From the NCBI RefSeq assembly GCF_033958435.1, contig NC_134139.1:204087501-204151500 (forward strand): a DNA stretch of 64,000 bases, read 5' to 3'. Within the stretch, counting starts at the first letter, position 1. Each line of letters begins with the position of its first letter. This document shows, in pieces, positions 22,460 through 33,612 of this stretch. Source of the DNA: Carettochelys insculpta (Eukaryota > Chordata > Testudines > Carettochelyidae). Under the pieces are notes generated by a model. The model was given only the letters and a program-made list of their open reading frames with translations, was not told the DNA's origin and did not search any database. Both the position numbers and the translations under genes were made by a program.

Positions 22460-23477
22460 ATTCCCAGACTGTGATGAGCCATATCCTCGTCTCATAGATC
22501 TCAATTTAGCTGGAGAGCCCACAGAAGAGGCCCCAGTGGCAGTGCAGAGGGACTATGGCTTTTGGTGTCCCCGGGAATTGAAAATAGACCCGGATCTGGG
22601 TTATTCTTTCCTGAGGGTACGAGACTGTTCCCCTCCTTGTCCAAATATGTACTTTAGACGTGAAGAGCTCTCCTTTGCCCGATACTTCATCGGAGTGATT
22701 TCCATCGTCTGCCTTTCTGCTACCTTGTTTACTTTTTTAACTTTTCTGATTGATGTCACAAGATTCCGCTATCCTGAAAGACCCATTATATTTTATGCTG
22801 TCTGTTACATGATGGTGTCATTAATTTTCTTCATTGGCTTTTTGCTGGAGGACCGAGTAGCATGCAATGCATCTAGCCCTGCCCAGTACAAGGCTTCCAC
22901 AGTGACACAGGGCTCTCATAACAAGGCTTGCACCATGCTTTTTATGGTACTGTATTTCTTTACCATGGCTGGCAGTGTTTGGTGGGTCATTCTTACCATC
23001 ACATGGTTCTTGGCAGCTGTGCCAAAGTGGGGCAGTGAAGCAATTGAGAAGAAGGCATTGCTCTTCCATGCCAGTGCATGGGGCATTCCAGGAACTCTAA
23101 CCATCATCCTTTTAGCAATGAATAAAATTGAAGGTGACAATATTAGTGGCGTGTGTTTTGTTGGCCTCTATGATGTGGATGCATTACGATATTTTGTTCT
23201 TGCCCCTCTCTGCCTGTATGTTGTGGTTGGAGTTTCTCTGCTGCTAGCTGGCATTATCTCTCTCAATCGGGTTCGCATTGAAATCCCATTAGAAAAAGAG
23301 AACCAGGACAAGCTGGTGAAGTTCATGATCCGGATTGGAGTGTTCAGTGTTCTGTACCTCGTTCCACTCTTGGTTGTAATTGGCTGCTATTTCTATGAGC
23401 AGGCTTTCCGAGGTGTGTGGGAGACAACATGGATACAAGAGCGCTGCAGAGAATATCACATCCCGTGCCCATATCAG
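22460..23477 (+). CDS. FZD3: FZD3 exon: linker and TM1 to TM6
   Basis: It begins by completing the Arg codon, then [20 protein letters not shown], the end of the CRD and the linker. The hinge cysteines follow ([26 protein letters not shown]). TM1 is [22 protein letters not shown]2 is around [20 protein letters not shown]3 [22 protein letters not shown]4 [22 protein letters not shown]5 [22 protein letters not shown]6 [20 protein letters not shown]. The exon stops after [11 protein letters not shown] in extracellular loop 3. The donor is CAG|GTGAGG and the phase is 0. All 339 full codons are open. The protein is nearly identical to mammalian FZD3 as I remember it. If the donor is not used, translation would run 28 more residues into the intron and stop at 23562-23564. 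Confidence 0.97.
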
Positions 23478-25849
23478 GTGAGGAAACTGGTAATTGGATA
23501 TTCAGGAATACAAAGATGTGAAGGGAGGAGACACTGTAGGGAATTAACTGCCATGTATTGCTAAAAAGCAGCTGCTGCTCCGGGGGGGAGGGATCTTGCC
23601 ATTAGTTATGTTCTTTGAACAATGCATTTGATTCATCTTCAAAAAGTCTGTTACAAGACAAGTATGGGGGTGTAGGAAATGAGCAGTGCACCTTTGGCAG
23701 AACCTTGGAGAACTATGACCTTTTTGTTTTATAGACAACGAGATTTATAATGCTTTTCTCATTGTTATTTTTGAGGGTTTTTTTATGACAGAGGAAGGAG
23801 CATTTTTGTACCAATTCCAAGAGAGAGGTACTAGGGCTTATATTTGAAGGGGGAATTACAAACAAGTGTTTTTTGTTTCAAGCCTTGCCCTAAGAGAGGT
23901 GTGATGTGCAACAGGATATCATCAGTCTGCTTGTTAAAAAATTTAAATGGTTTGTGGTTTTCTGTGTCTGTATCTAATGAAGTTTTAGTGATTCTCAACT
24001 GCGTTTTGCATAGCCCTGTCGGTACGGTAACTCATCTAGATGTTTGCCTAATTTTACAATGGGCTACATAAAAAGCACTAGCAGAGTCCATACAAACTCA
24101 GATTTTGTACAGACAATGACTTCTTTATACCACTCTATTATATACAAGTGTATATACAATATTTATATTCCAATTAATTTATTTTATAATAATAATTGTA
24201 AAAATGAACGAGTAAGCAAATTTTTAGTGCTGTGATGCTTTGTTGTATTTTATGTCTGATTTTGTAAGCAAGTAGTTTTTAAGATAGGCAAAATTTGGAG
24301 CATGTGAGACAAATCAGACTGCTGAAAAGGATACAGTAGTTTGGAAAGGTTGAAAGCAGCCGATTTAGGCCATAGATTTCCAGGTCACTGTCAGGAAACA
24401 CATATGTATCAAAAACAATTTTTAAAAAGTAGCTGAAATAACTTGTACAAAATGTCAGTTTGTAGTTCATCGGGTTTATTTTTAAAGAATTGGTTTTACT
24501 TCTATTTTTGAAAGCTACCATGTAAGTAAATACCATAGAGAAAATTAGATGCCAGACAGTCCACTATGCTATACCAGTTTGGTGGTGGCATAATTAGATA
24601 TAGAAAAAAGAGGAAAATCTGGCACTGAGAGAGCAGTTGATCAGATGAAGCCTTTTTTTTTTTTTTTTTTTTTTTTAATTGTGCTAAAGTGGTTGTGGAA
24701 AATATTGAATTTCTAAAGCATTCAGAATGTTCGCTTCTAAGCCATGATCTCTGTTTTTCATCTCAGTTGAAAGCATTTCACAACACTTTACAGTGTTTGA
24801 AGCAGGGAGGGTTATATAATGTGAATTTCATCAGGTGCCTGTACTAATACTAGTATGAATGCCATAGCAGTGTTCAGGTCTAAAGCAGTTGAAATACCAG
24901 CTAGATGTTTTAGTGCCATAAAAACATCACTTAGTTTTGCCTGCTTTGTATGGCTTGATGATATTCCTTTGCTACTGGTAATCTTTTATTGTTTTCTCTC
25001 ACATTTTTGTTAGGGTGATTACTCCTCCCTTCCACCTAATGTGTGAGCACTTTTATAGCAGGAAATATCCATGAATGGGTGTATTCTGTTTCACTTGCTG
25101 GAGCTGTTACACTTTTTTGTGTGTTTGCAGCTCCAGCAATGTTTGGAAGAATTTGTGGGTCTAAGTGCCTCCCCCCAGATTTCTGCTTGGTCTACTGAGG
25201 GGAGGCAGAGGGTCTCTGTCTTTCTAACACTGCCCTGCTCCATGGAATGCTTAGCCCCAGTCCCTGGCAGCTGGGCCCCAGGTGGAATGCAGAAGGGATG
25301 GGACAGCTACTTCTCTCACCAGCTGCTTTGGATCACTGCTGTGCACAGCATGGCAGGTGGCGGCAGCCGACTGCCTCCTGCCCAACACCCAAGCCTGGCT
25401 GCTAGGGATAGGGGCTGAGTGAGCCACTTTCCCATCTTGGTTCTTTGCCAGGCAACTGGTGTGCCACAAAGGGCAGTGAGCCCGAGCAGCCAGCTTCACT
25501 CAGTGGCTCCTTCTGTTTCCTGCCTAGGCCCGCCTGTCAGCAACAGGGGCCAAATGTACTTGGAGAGGTGCAGCAGCAGCAAGACAGAGTCCACTCCATG
25601 CAGATAACTCTGGTGGGGCCTGGAGAGTGGGCTGTCCTGGACTGGGTGCAGCAAGTCTCTAGGCAAAAGAGAGAGGGGGCAGTTAAGTGTCCTCCCCTTT
25701 AGATTGTGCCTCTCCACCTCCAGTATCAGGAGGCATGAGTCATCTAAAGCCTGCAGGTTTCATTGCAGTGAATCAGTTGTTGGAACATGCATACATCACC
25801 TATCCAGAGAATTCCAGGCATCAGTGTAGGTGTTATCCAACATGGATCT

Positions 25850-27340
25850 AGAGTACTAGAAATGCAGTGCTGGAAGGGCCCTCAAAAGGTCATCTAGTCC
25901 AGCCTCCTGCACTGAGGCAGGACCAAGTATACGAAAACTGTCCCTTAGTTGTTTTCTCCTCAAAGATAGGGATTCCACAACTTCTCTGGGAAGCTTATAC
26001 CAGTGCTTAGCTGTCCTTGTAGTTTAAAAGATTTTTCCTAATATCTAACTTAAATCTTCCTTGCTGTAGATTAAACCCATTACCTTTTGTCCTATCTTTA
26101 GAGGACATGGAGAACAAATGATCTCTGTTGTCTTTATGACATCATTTCAGGTATTTGAAGATCGCTATCTGGTGCCCCCTCAGGCTTCTTTTTTTCAAGG
26201 CTCAACTTGCCCAAATTTTTAAACCCTTTTTCTCCTAGTTAAAGTTTTCTAAACATTTTAATTTTCTGTTGCTCTCCTCTAGACACTCTCCAGTTGATCT
26301 TCATTTTTCCTAAAAAGCAGCACCCATGGTTTTGACTAGGCATTCCAGCTTGAAGTATCACTAGTGCTGAGTGAGACATTTACATCCTTTCGCTAATATA
26401 GGACATCCCATAATACTTGTCTTTTTTGCAACTGCATCACATTGACTAATATTCAGTTTGGGATCCTATATAATTCCCAGCTCCTCTTCAGCTGTGGTAC
26501 CACATGGCCAGTTTTTCCTCATTTTGTAACACATTTGATTTTATTTTCCTGTAAGTGCCTATTGGATTTCATGTTGTTGCTTTTAGACCAATTGTCAGGA
26601 TTGTTTTGAATTCTAATACTGTCTTCCAAAATGTTTGTAGGACCTCCTAGCTTATCTGCAAATTTTATAAGCATACTTTCTGCTCCATTTTCCAGTTCAT
26701 TAATGACTCAGGAAAGACCTTTGCAGGGGTCCTGCTAAATGAGTTTACCCAGTTTGATAGTGAACCATTGAGAAGTACTCTTCATAGTACTGTCTTTAAC
26801 CGTTTGTTTACCAGCTTTATGGTAATATGCTTTAGATCAAATTTCCCTTCTGAGCATGTCAGGTGTGCCTGTCAGAAGTCTTTTTAAAATCAAGATACGT
26901 TAGGTCTACAACTTTCCACCCATACACTAGGTCAGCAACTCTGTCAAAGAAGGGCACTAGTTTAGTCTGGTACGGTTTTTTTTTTTCCATCCCCTTATTA
27001 CCCCATTTTTCTTGAGGTGCCTCAAAACTAATTGTTTAATAATTTGTTCCAGTATCTTTCCATGTATCAGTTGGCTGACTTGTCTGTAATTCCATGGATC
27101 CTCTTTTTGCCATCTGTTTTTTTTTAAAGAATGGGCTATGTTAGTCCTCCTCCAGATATCAGGGGGCCTCACCCATCCATGAATCGTCAAACATAATTCC
27201 TAACTTTTCCAAGACTCTCTAATCTTGTTCCTGAAGTATTCTTGGGTGAATTTCATCAGACCCCACTGAACTGAATACATCTAAATTCTCTAAATATTCT
27301 TTAACTTGTTCGTTCGTTCCCTATTTTGGTTTTGTAATAT
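25850..27340 (-). pseudogene. CR1 LINE, RT N-terminus to 3' end
   Basis: The left end has the CR1 3' terminus reversed (CAGTGCTGGAAGGGCCCTCA, GGTCATCTAGTCCAGCCTCC). It continues through the UTR-like words 'TTCCTAATATCTAACTTAAA' and 'CCTTTTGTCCTATCTTTAG'. Near 27190-26960 the minus strand encodes DPWNYRQVSQLIHGKILEQI and LRHLKKNGVIRGW, the 'DPGNYRPVSL...K..E..I' start of the CR1 reverse transcriptase. The middle is degraded, and the copy is 5'-truncated and inactive. Confidence 0.85.
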
Positions 27341-27742
27341 ATAAAATTACATGGAATATTGCTTACTCAGAATCTATAAAGTGTATTTTAATGATGGAAA
27401 TGTGTAGCATCTTAGTGAGCAAAATTCTGCTCAGGGGAATAATGTCAGCATATAGTAAAAATGCTACTCAAATCTCCATGAAACCATTAATGTTATAATA
27501 GCTCAGCAGGAATTGTTATATTGTCAGTAGAAGACCAATAATAATTCTAGTCACATCAAATTGGGTTGAAGGACCTGTAGACCCTACAGAATGTTAGAAA
27601 GGGTTTTTTTTTAACTCTTGAAACTGTCTTAAGCTAAACAGGCTTTCCCAATTAAGCTATCCAGGCCTCTAAATTAAGCAGATTTACAGAGCAGCAATCA
27701 ATAGAATTATCCTTGGATGGTAAAAGCTACTGAGAAACAGAT

Positions 27743-27850
27743 TTCAGAGGTGTAGCTGTGTTAGTCTATTTCAGAAATAACAATTAGGTGTCCTGTGGCA
27801 CCTTTGAAGATTAAATTTTATTTGGTCATAAGCTTTTGTGGGCTGGATTC
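27743..27850 (+). mobile_element. Cry-type SINE
   Basis: GATTTCAGAGGTGTAGCTGT, 'GTTAGTCTATTTCAGAAATA', 'GTCCTGTGGCACCTTTGAAG', 'GGTCATAAGCTTTTGTGGGC': head to tail in plus orientation, diverged. Confidence 0.85.
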
Positions 27851-28084
27851 CAGTTTCTTATGAATGCAGCAGAAACTTCGTTTTGGCAGGTACACAGTAT
27901 TATGTGGAGGACCAGTGCTTATGTGGCCAGTTCAGTTGGGAGGGATGCGGCTCCCCACAGTTTGAGAATGTGTGAACACCAAACAAGAAACATTTATTTT
28001 TTGTACTGAGCTTAGCCACTCCCTGTCTCAGTTCAGACCCATTCCAATAGATAGGCTCATGTTTGCATATGAATTCTAGCTCTG

Positions 28085-28205
28085 CAATTTCATGCTGAAC
28101 TCTGTTTTAAACTGTCAGGGATGGTCCTGCCAAGAGGGGAGGGGACTGGACTCAATGACCTCCAGAGGACTCTTCCAGTTCTATGAAACGTGTATCTCCA
28201 TTTAT
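28085..28205 (+). mobile_element. CR1 LINE 3' end
   Basis: 'CTGTCAGGGATGGTCCTGCC', 'GGACTGGACTCAATGACCTC' and 'CTTCCAGTTCTATGAAACGT' form the plus-orientation CR1 3' terminus, followed by AT-rich (TATA/CA) sequence. Confidence 0.8.
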
Positions 28206-29581
28206 ATATATGTACACACACACTACTATGGTCCCTTTTCCCCTTGACAGAGGGTGGTTAACAGTTGTGGTGAGGATCTATGGGCAGTGTTTGAGTTTGC
28301 AGCTTCTCTCATGGCTTATCTGTCCAATATTGGATTTGCACAATCAGTTGCAATAACTGCATGTCAGTCTATTTCCAGATTCTTGAGGCTGAGTGTTTTT
28401 TTTTCCTAAGACAAAGTTTTTTTTGTGTAGCTTGCACATATACTATTCCACTAATAATCTAGTTACTTGTGAGCTCTTATCCTAAATAGGTTTTCTCATA
28501 TGAGGTGAAAACTTCAAGCTAGGAATGATTTTACCCTGACTTGGCTCTTCATTTCATTTAGAGGTGTGTATCTCCCTCTCTTGGGATGCCAGGCAAATTC
28601 CAAAGCAGGCTGAAGACAAAAGATAGAGGAAACCCCAGGGCTTTATTTATACCTTTTCCCTGTGGAGGGAATTCCATTGTGTTCTTTGTAAAAGTATACT
28701 TCAGAATGGAGACTGTCACATGAGTGAGATCACCTGTTCCCTTCCTTTCTAGGCAATTAGCCACCTCTGCTTGCTAGTCTGAACGTAGACAGCAAAGTTC
28801 TTCAGGTGTAGATTGCCCCCATCCCCTCAGTTAAGCCCTTTTGTCAGCTAAGTCCTGCCATTCTCCCTCACAGTCCATAGTCTCAGCAGGGTAGCCACAC
28901 ACCCCCAGGCTCAGGGATTCCATACACTGATGCTGAGAAGAGGAGCCCTGAGCCTCAGGGGCCAGATCTAGGCAAGCCTCAGGCTTGAGGGTTCCCCACC
29001 CCTGCTAAAGGTTCAAACCTCAGAAAGCAAATGAATAGCAAATCTATTACTTTTACATGGACTCGTGATTTTTCAAGCCAATTTTGTGATTTTTTTTTTT
29101 TGGTGATCCTGAATCATGATTTCTTGAACATTTGAGTTTGGCAATACTACATCTCTTGTTTTCCTGAACTAACAGAGGGAATTTAACAGATGGAAAGTAT
29201 GCAAACAAGAGGGAATTTGATGAGCAGGCAACAGGACAGAGTAACGGGGGGCCCAACACCAGAAATGGCACCAAGGAGTCCTAAATCCATCATCTGATGT
29301 AACCATTAGAGGCGTATATGACACAGCCCATACTGCACTGATGTTAACAGGACTTTTGTCTAAGTTTAAGGTCATATCTTTTAGCTCTAATTCTGCAAGT
29401 ATGTCTTTCTTCATAGAAAATTAGCAGGTAAAGGTATATTATTCCTTGGAGAATGTAAGTCTGTTAAAAACAAAGATATTGTACATAATTAATTTTACCT
29501 GTTTTTTTTTAAACTTTCAGATGAAAATTTGAATTGAATTGCAATTTTTAATGTGTAACAATGTAGCTGAATCACCCAAAC
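28206..29581. other. No gene recognised
   Basis: Non-coding. 28990-29015 ('GGGTTCCCCACCCCTGCTAA') looks like a hAT right terminus, but I could not find its partner. 29050-29150 is a T-rich repeat-like block. Confidence 0.35.
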
Positions 29582-29850
29582 GCTATGTCTACACTGTCAG
29601 CTGAACAAACAGCTTCTGTCCTTCAGAGGTGCTATGTCCTTCCTATCCCATCCTCCACAAATACATAAGTATTCTAGAACTTGCTGCAGCAAAAAACGGC
29701 ATGTTGTTGACAAGACTGCTCTCCTGTCAACAACATGGACTGCACGCATTGGGGGTGGAAATATTTTGTCAGGGCCAACAAGCAGCAGTGAGATTGCCTG
29801 ATTTTTAGCAACAGTCATGTTGCTAAAAGCCTCATAGTACAGACAAAGCC
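29582..29850. mobile_element. MITE with Harbinger-like ends
   Basis: Left end GCTATGTCTACACTG pairs with the right end, reverse complemented GGCTTTGTCTGTACTATGA. Inner blocks also pair: 'GTTGTTGACAAGACTGCTCT' with 'CCTGTCAACAACATG' near 29702-29735, and AGCAACA...TGTTGCTA near 29807-29827. About 269 bp, non-coding. Confidence 0.65.
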
Positions 29851-31599
29851 TAAGAAATAGTTTTGTAACAGACTTTATCTTTCAATGGCTGCAGTGAAGT
29901 GTAACCCCAGTTGACACACTTCATTTTCATGCACAAGTGCTTTAGAACAATTACACTTTCAAACCAAGGAAAAGAAAACAGAAAACTTGTAGACATCTTG
30001 CTAAAACCAGTGACAAGAAGTGATTGTTCACACGTTGAGTTGTCTCTGTTGTGGCATCCAAGAGAAAGTTGGGATAGTGTTTTCACCTTGCTTCTTTGAA
30101 GAACGATGCAACATTTGCAGAGAGTTCCATAAAACTCAGGATTTGCCTTTTTTTGATACAAAATATCTGTTATCTGTTTTACCAGAGGTACTAGGGGGAA
30201 AAAGTCGATAAGATATTGACTACAGAAAAGAAGCTTTGTTAAGAAATATAATGAAGCTTATTTCTACAGCATTTAATACTGCAGATGTAAGCCAGTCATT
30301 TTTTTTAAAAAAACAGATGCTTCCTCTTTCAGAAAAGAAGGTATTTATTGAGAACTCCTCATAGTAGAAGTAATGGTTGTGCTTAAATCTGCCCTAAGGA
30401 TCTGAAGCTTTTAAAATGTAATTATCCTATTCTCAAAGAAGGTTTAATTTTAAAGTGAAAACCACCATTTAAAATTTCCTGGAGCTCATTTTACTCAGAG
30501 GTGGTTCAGCAACCTTAGTATCAAAATAGACTTCTTTTGTATTCCTCATCAACTACGTTAATAAAAATAAATTCAACGCACAAGATCCTACATAATTTTA
30601 TAGCGCTAAATTAAATCATTTCTCTTACTTCACATTTTAAGGAAAGCAGTTCATTCAAACTAATTGCCCACATAGTTTACTTGTCACTCCAACAATATCA
30701 GGTTAGCACCATGTTGTACTTCTAAGGACTAGTTTACACTAGAAGTGCTACAGCTAATGTATTTGTTGAAGACTCTGTGCTAACAGAAGAGAACTGTCTT
30801 AATAATAATGATGATGATGATAATAAGCTGACCTCCACAAGAAGTCTCCTGCCAACAAAGTGTTGTCTACCACACTGGTGCTTAGGCTGGTGTAACTTTT
30901 ATGCCACTCAGAGATGTGAAATTTATATAACAGGTGATAGTTTTCAAAAAGCCTTAGTTGCTTTTGAGATGTAGCATCTCTTTCATTTACATGTTCTTGT
31001 ATCTTCTCAGCATGTGGATGTCTTGCAGTATATTAAAAATAGACTGAATTCAGTCATTCACATAGACTGACAAACTTTTGGCAGAGAGAGGTCTGTTCTG
31101 GGAACACAAGAAAAGGTCCTTCTGCTATAGTATCCAGACCATTCGATCCATATGTGTGTAATTTTTCCAGAGCTTTTCATACCTCTTCTTGTTAATTATT
31201 TTAACAGGGTCATCTTTCCTTCTTCAGTAACAAATGGATATGAACTGCCCACCAACAAGTTTAGGCTTGAAATTCGGTGAAAGCTTCTAAATGGAGAAGT
31301 GAATGTCTTGAACAGACTTCCAGCCTTTTGCACAGGTGCCCAAAACCTAACTGACTTCAACACTGAGTTTGAGGAGTGTATAGAGCAGATGATGCAAGGG
31401 GATTATCTACCATAGCATGTGGCCTGTCAGCAAATGCCAATTTAAAAAAAAAAAAAAAAAAAGCCAATGACCAGAAACAAGACACTTGATGGGTAGGGTT
31501 TTGAGTTACTACAGAAAATTCATTTCCAGCTATTTGCCTGTCAGGTGTTGCGTACATGCTCAGGGTCTAACAGATCACCATATCTGGAGTCAAGCAGAA
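29851..31599. other. No gene recognised
   Basis: Non-coding AT-rich sequence with a GAT/AAT-type microsatellite at 30797-30825 and an A tract at 31443-31462. Confidence 0.4.
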
Positions 31600-31890
31600 A
31601 GTTTCTCCCAGGCCAGATTGGCAGAGAACCTGGGATAGGTAGGGGGTTTTTTGCCTTCCAGTACGGCATGGGACACAGGTCCCTTGCTGGTTTGAATTAG
31701 TGTAAATAGTGAATTCTCTAACTTGAAGTCTTTTTAAACAATGGTTTGAGGACTTCAGTAACTCAGCTAAAGGATTGGGGCCTGTTTCAGGAGTGGGTTG
31801 GTGAGGTTCTGTGGCTTGCAGTGTGCAGGATAGTCAGACTAGGTGATCAACATGGTCCCTTCTGACCTTAAAGTCTGTGAATCTAAGCTT
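31600..31890 (+). mobile_element. CR1 LINE 3' end
   Basis: 'TTCTCTAACTTGAAGTC', 'GGGCCTGTTTCAGGAGTGGG', 'TGGCTTGCAGTGTGCAGGAT', 'GTCAGACTAGGTGATCAACA' and 'TGGTCCCTTCTGACCTTAAA' form the plus-strand CR1 3' UTR, ending GTCTGTGAATCTAAG. Confidence 0.85.
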
Positions 31891-31899
31891 TAATAATGG

Positions 31900-33122
31900 A
31901 AGAAAGAAGAATTAAGTTGATGACAGCTTAAGTGGTTAGTGGGAATAAAGAGCTTCCATAAAATATATCCAAATAAGCAGTAGTAGCTTAGTGAGAGCAC
32001 TTTTTGTGCTAAGGTCAGTAATAAAAATGTTAAATACAATTTGACCCAAAACTGATCCCTGAGGAACTCTACTACTAAAGTCCCTCCAGCCTGACAGGTC
32101 ACCCTTCAGTATGACTTGTTGTCTTCCTTGTAACTGTTCTTTATCCATCTTCGAATTCTCATATTAATCCCCATTTTTCTCATTTAAAACTTCTCATATG
32201 GAACTGTAAAAGCCTTACTGAAATCCAGACAGATTACGTCTACTGCATTTCCTATGTCCAAAAAAATCTGCTTTTGGTGGTCCTCATGTTTCCCCTGTGC
32301 TTTCTGACCTCCTGAGAGCTTTGCTTGCTGATTCCTCCTATCTTCCATTTCCTGTAGGCTTTCTGTCTTTGAGCTGCTTACTCATCCAGCTGGGTCTGCA
32401 ATCCTTCCCTATGAATTTTTTCCCATGTACAGAACGATGGTTTCAGATAAGCTTCTGCAATCTTAATTCCCTTAACTTTTTACAGTTAGCGCTTTTGAAA
32501 TCAAGAACTCTTTTGCAGATCTATTTTTGTTTATCTTTACATTTAGTTCAAACTGAATTGGCTGTATGTAAAGGGACTGGCATCCCCCTCTTGCAAGTGC
32601 CCACATCTGGTTGAGTATGTCTGCATTCTGTAGTTCTGGTGACTCCTTTTACTGGCTCTCTGGCAGTTTTTTTCAGTGACACAGAACTCTGGCTGATTCA
32701 ACCACTGTCTGCATGTTAACTAGAAAAGACCCCTTCTGCTGGGGCCTATCTCAGTACCCCTCTGGTAGCATCACTCTCTTGTCTTCCCTGGGCTTTTGTC
32801 TTTAAGCAGTCCAGCCCTGGTGTGGGGCTGTATGCCCAGGACTTCCTTCCTGGAAAAACTATCTTCCCTCAGCCCTCCCCAAGCTCAATCCCTACTCATC
32901 CTCGCGGCCAGCCAGGAGCCTCTCTCTCCCCTGTCCCTGCCATCAGACTGTCTTTGGTTAAATCCTAGCAACTATCTTGGGCTCAATCTTAGTAGCCATC
33001 CAAAAGCATCTTGTTCGCCCTGTCCCTCTCCACAATGAGCTGTCCATAGCCCTGCTGTTTCAGATAGCCAGGCCTGCAGTCCTTAATTCTCATGCTCCCT
33101 GCAGCAATTAAGTAGTGCACTG
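31900..33122 (-). pseudogene. CR1-like LINE, RT domain and upstream part
   Basis: On the minus strand 32148-31936 encodes KGDLSGWRDFSSRVPQGSVLG and NIFITDL, the CR1 'SGVPQGSVLGP.LFN.FINDL' block. Further upstream, about 32280-32190, it encodes AVDVICLDFSKAF. 32300-33100 continues with text typical of reptile CR1 5' parts ('TTCAAACTGAATTGGCTGTA', 'TTGAAATCAAGAACTC') but is too diverged to translate. The DIRS element starts at its right edge, and similar text resumes at 39231. Confidence 0.65.
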
Positions 33123-33290
33123 TTCTTCTTCGAGTGTCCCCGTGGGTGCTCCACAATAGGTGTCGGGCTTGCCCGGCGCCGCAGATCAGATCTTCCAAGC
33201 AGTTTCTGCCGGACCGCGCATGCGCCGGCGCGCGCCGCTCCCTTGCGCGCTCCTGGCCATGTGCGCGATCCGGTCCCCGCCAGTTCCTCT
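33123..33290. repeat. DIRS left inverted terminal repeat
   Basis: From CTTCTTCGAGTGTCCCCGTG onward, this is the reverse complement of 39036-39200 with very few differences (one clear change near 33190, and small differences at the outermost 15 bases). It contains a self-complementary GC-rich core around GCATGCGCCGGCGCGCG. Confidence 0.92.
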
Positions 33291-33612
33291 TAACCGACGT
33301 CGGCTGCAGACGGAATCCGAACTAGGCTAAGGCCAAGTAGCGTATTCAATGACTTTAACTGTTTTTCTTCAAAGTTTTTCAAGTACTTAGGCTACTGCAA
33401 GTTAGCCGGTTGTTATTTTTGCAAAAAAAAAAAAAAAAAAAAAGCAACAAACAAACTACAAGCGGGACAGCTTCAATCCAGTCCCAGTAACAAGCGCCGG
33501 AGGCCAGGAGCATAGGGCCATCAGCCCTCCTGCTGCGGCAGGCCATCGCAAGGGGAAAACAGCACAGAGAAGGTGCTAAGTACCTGTTTAACAACTAAAA
33601 GACTCACCAACA

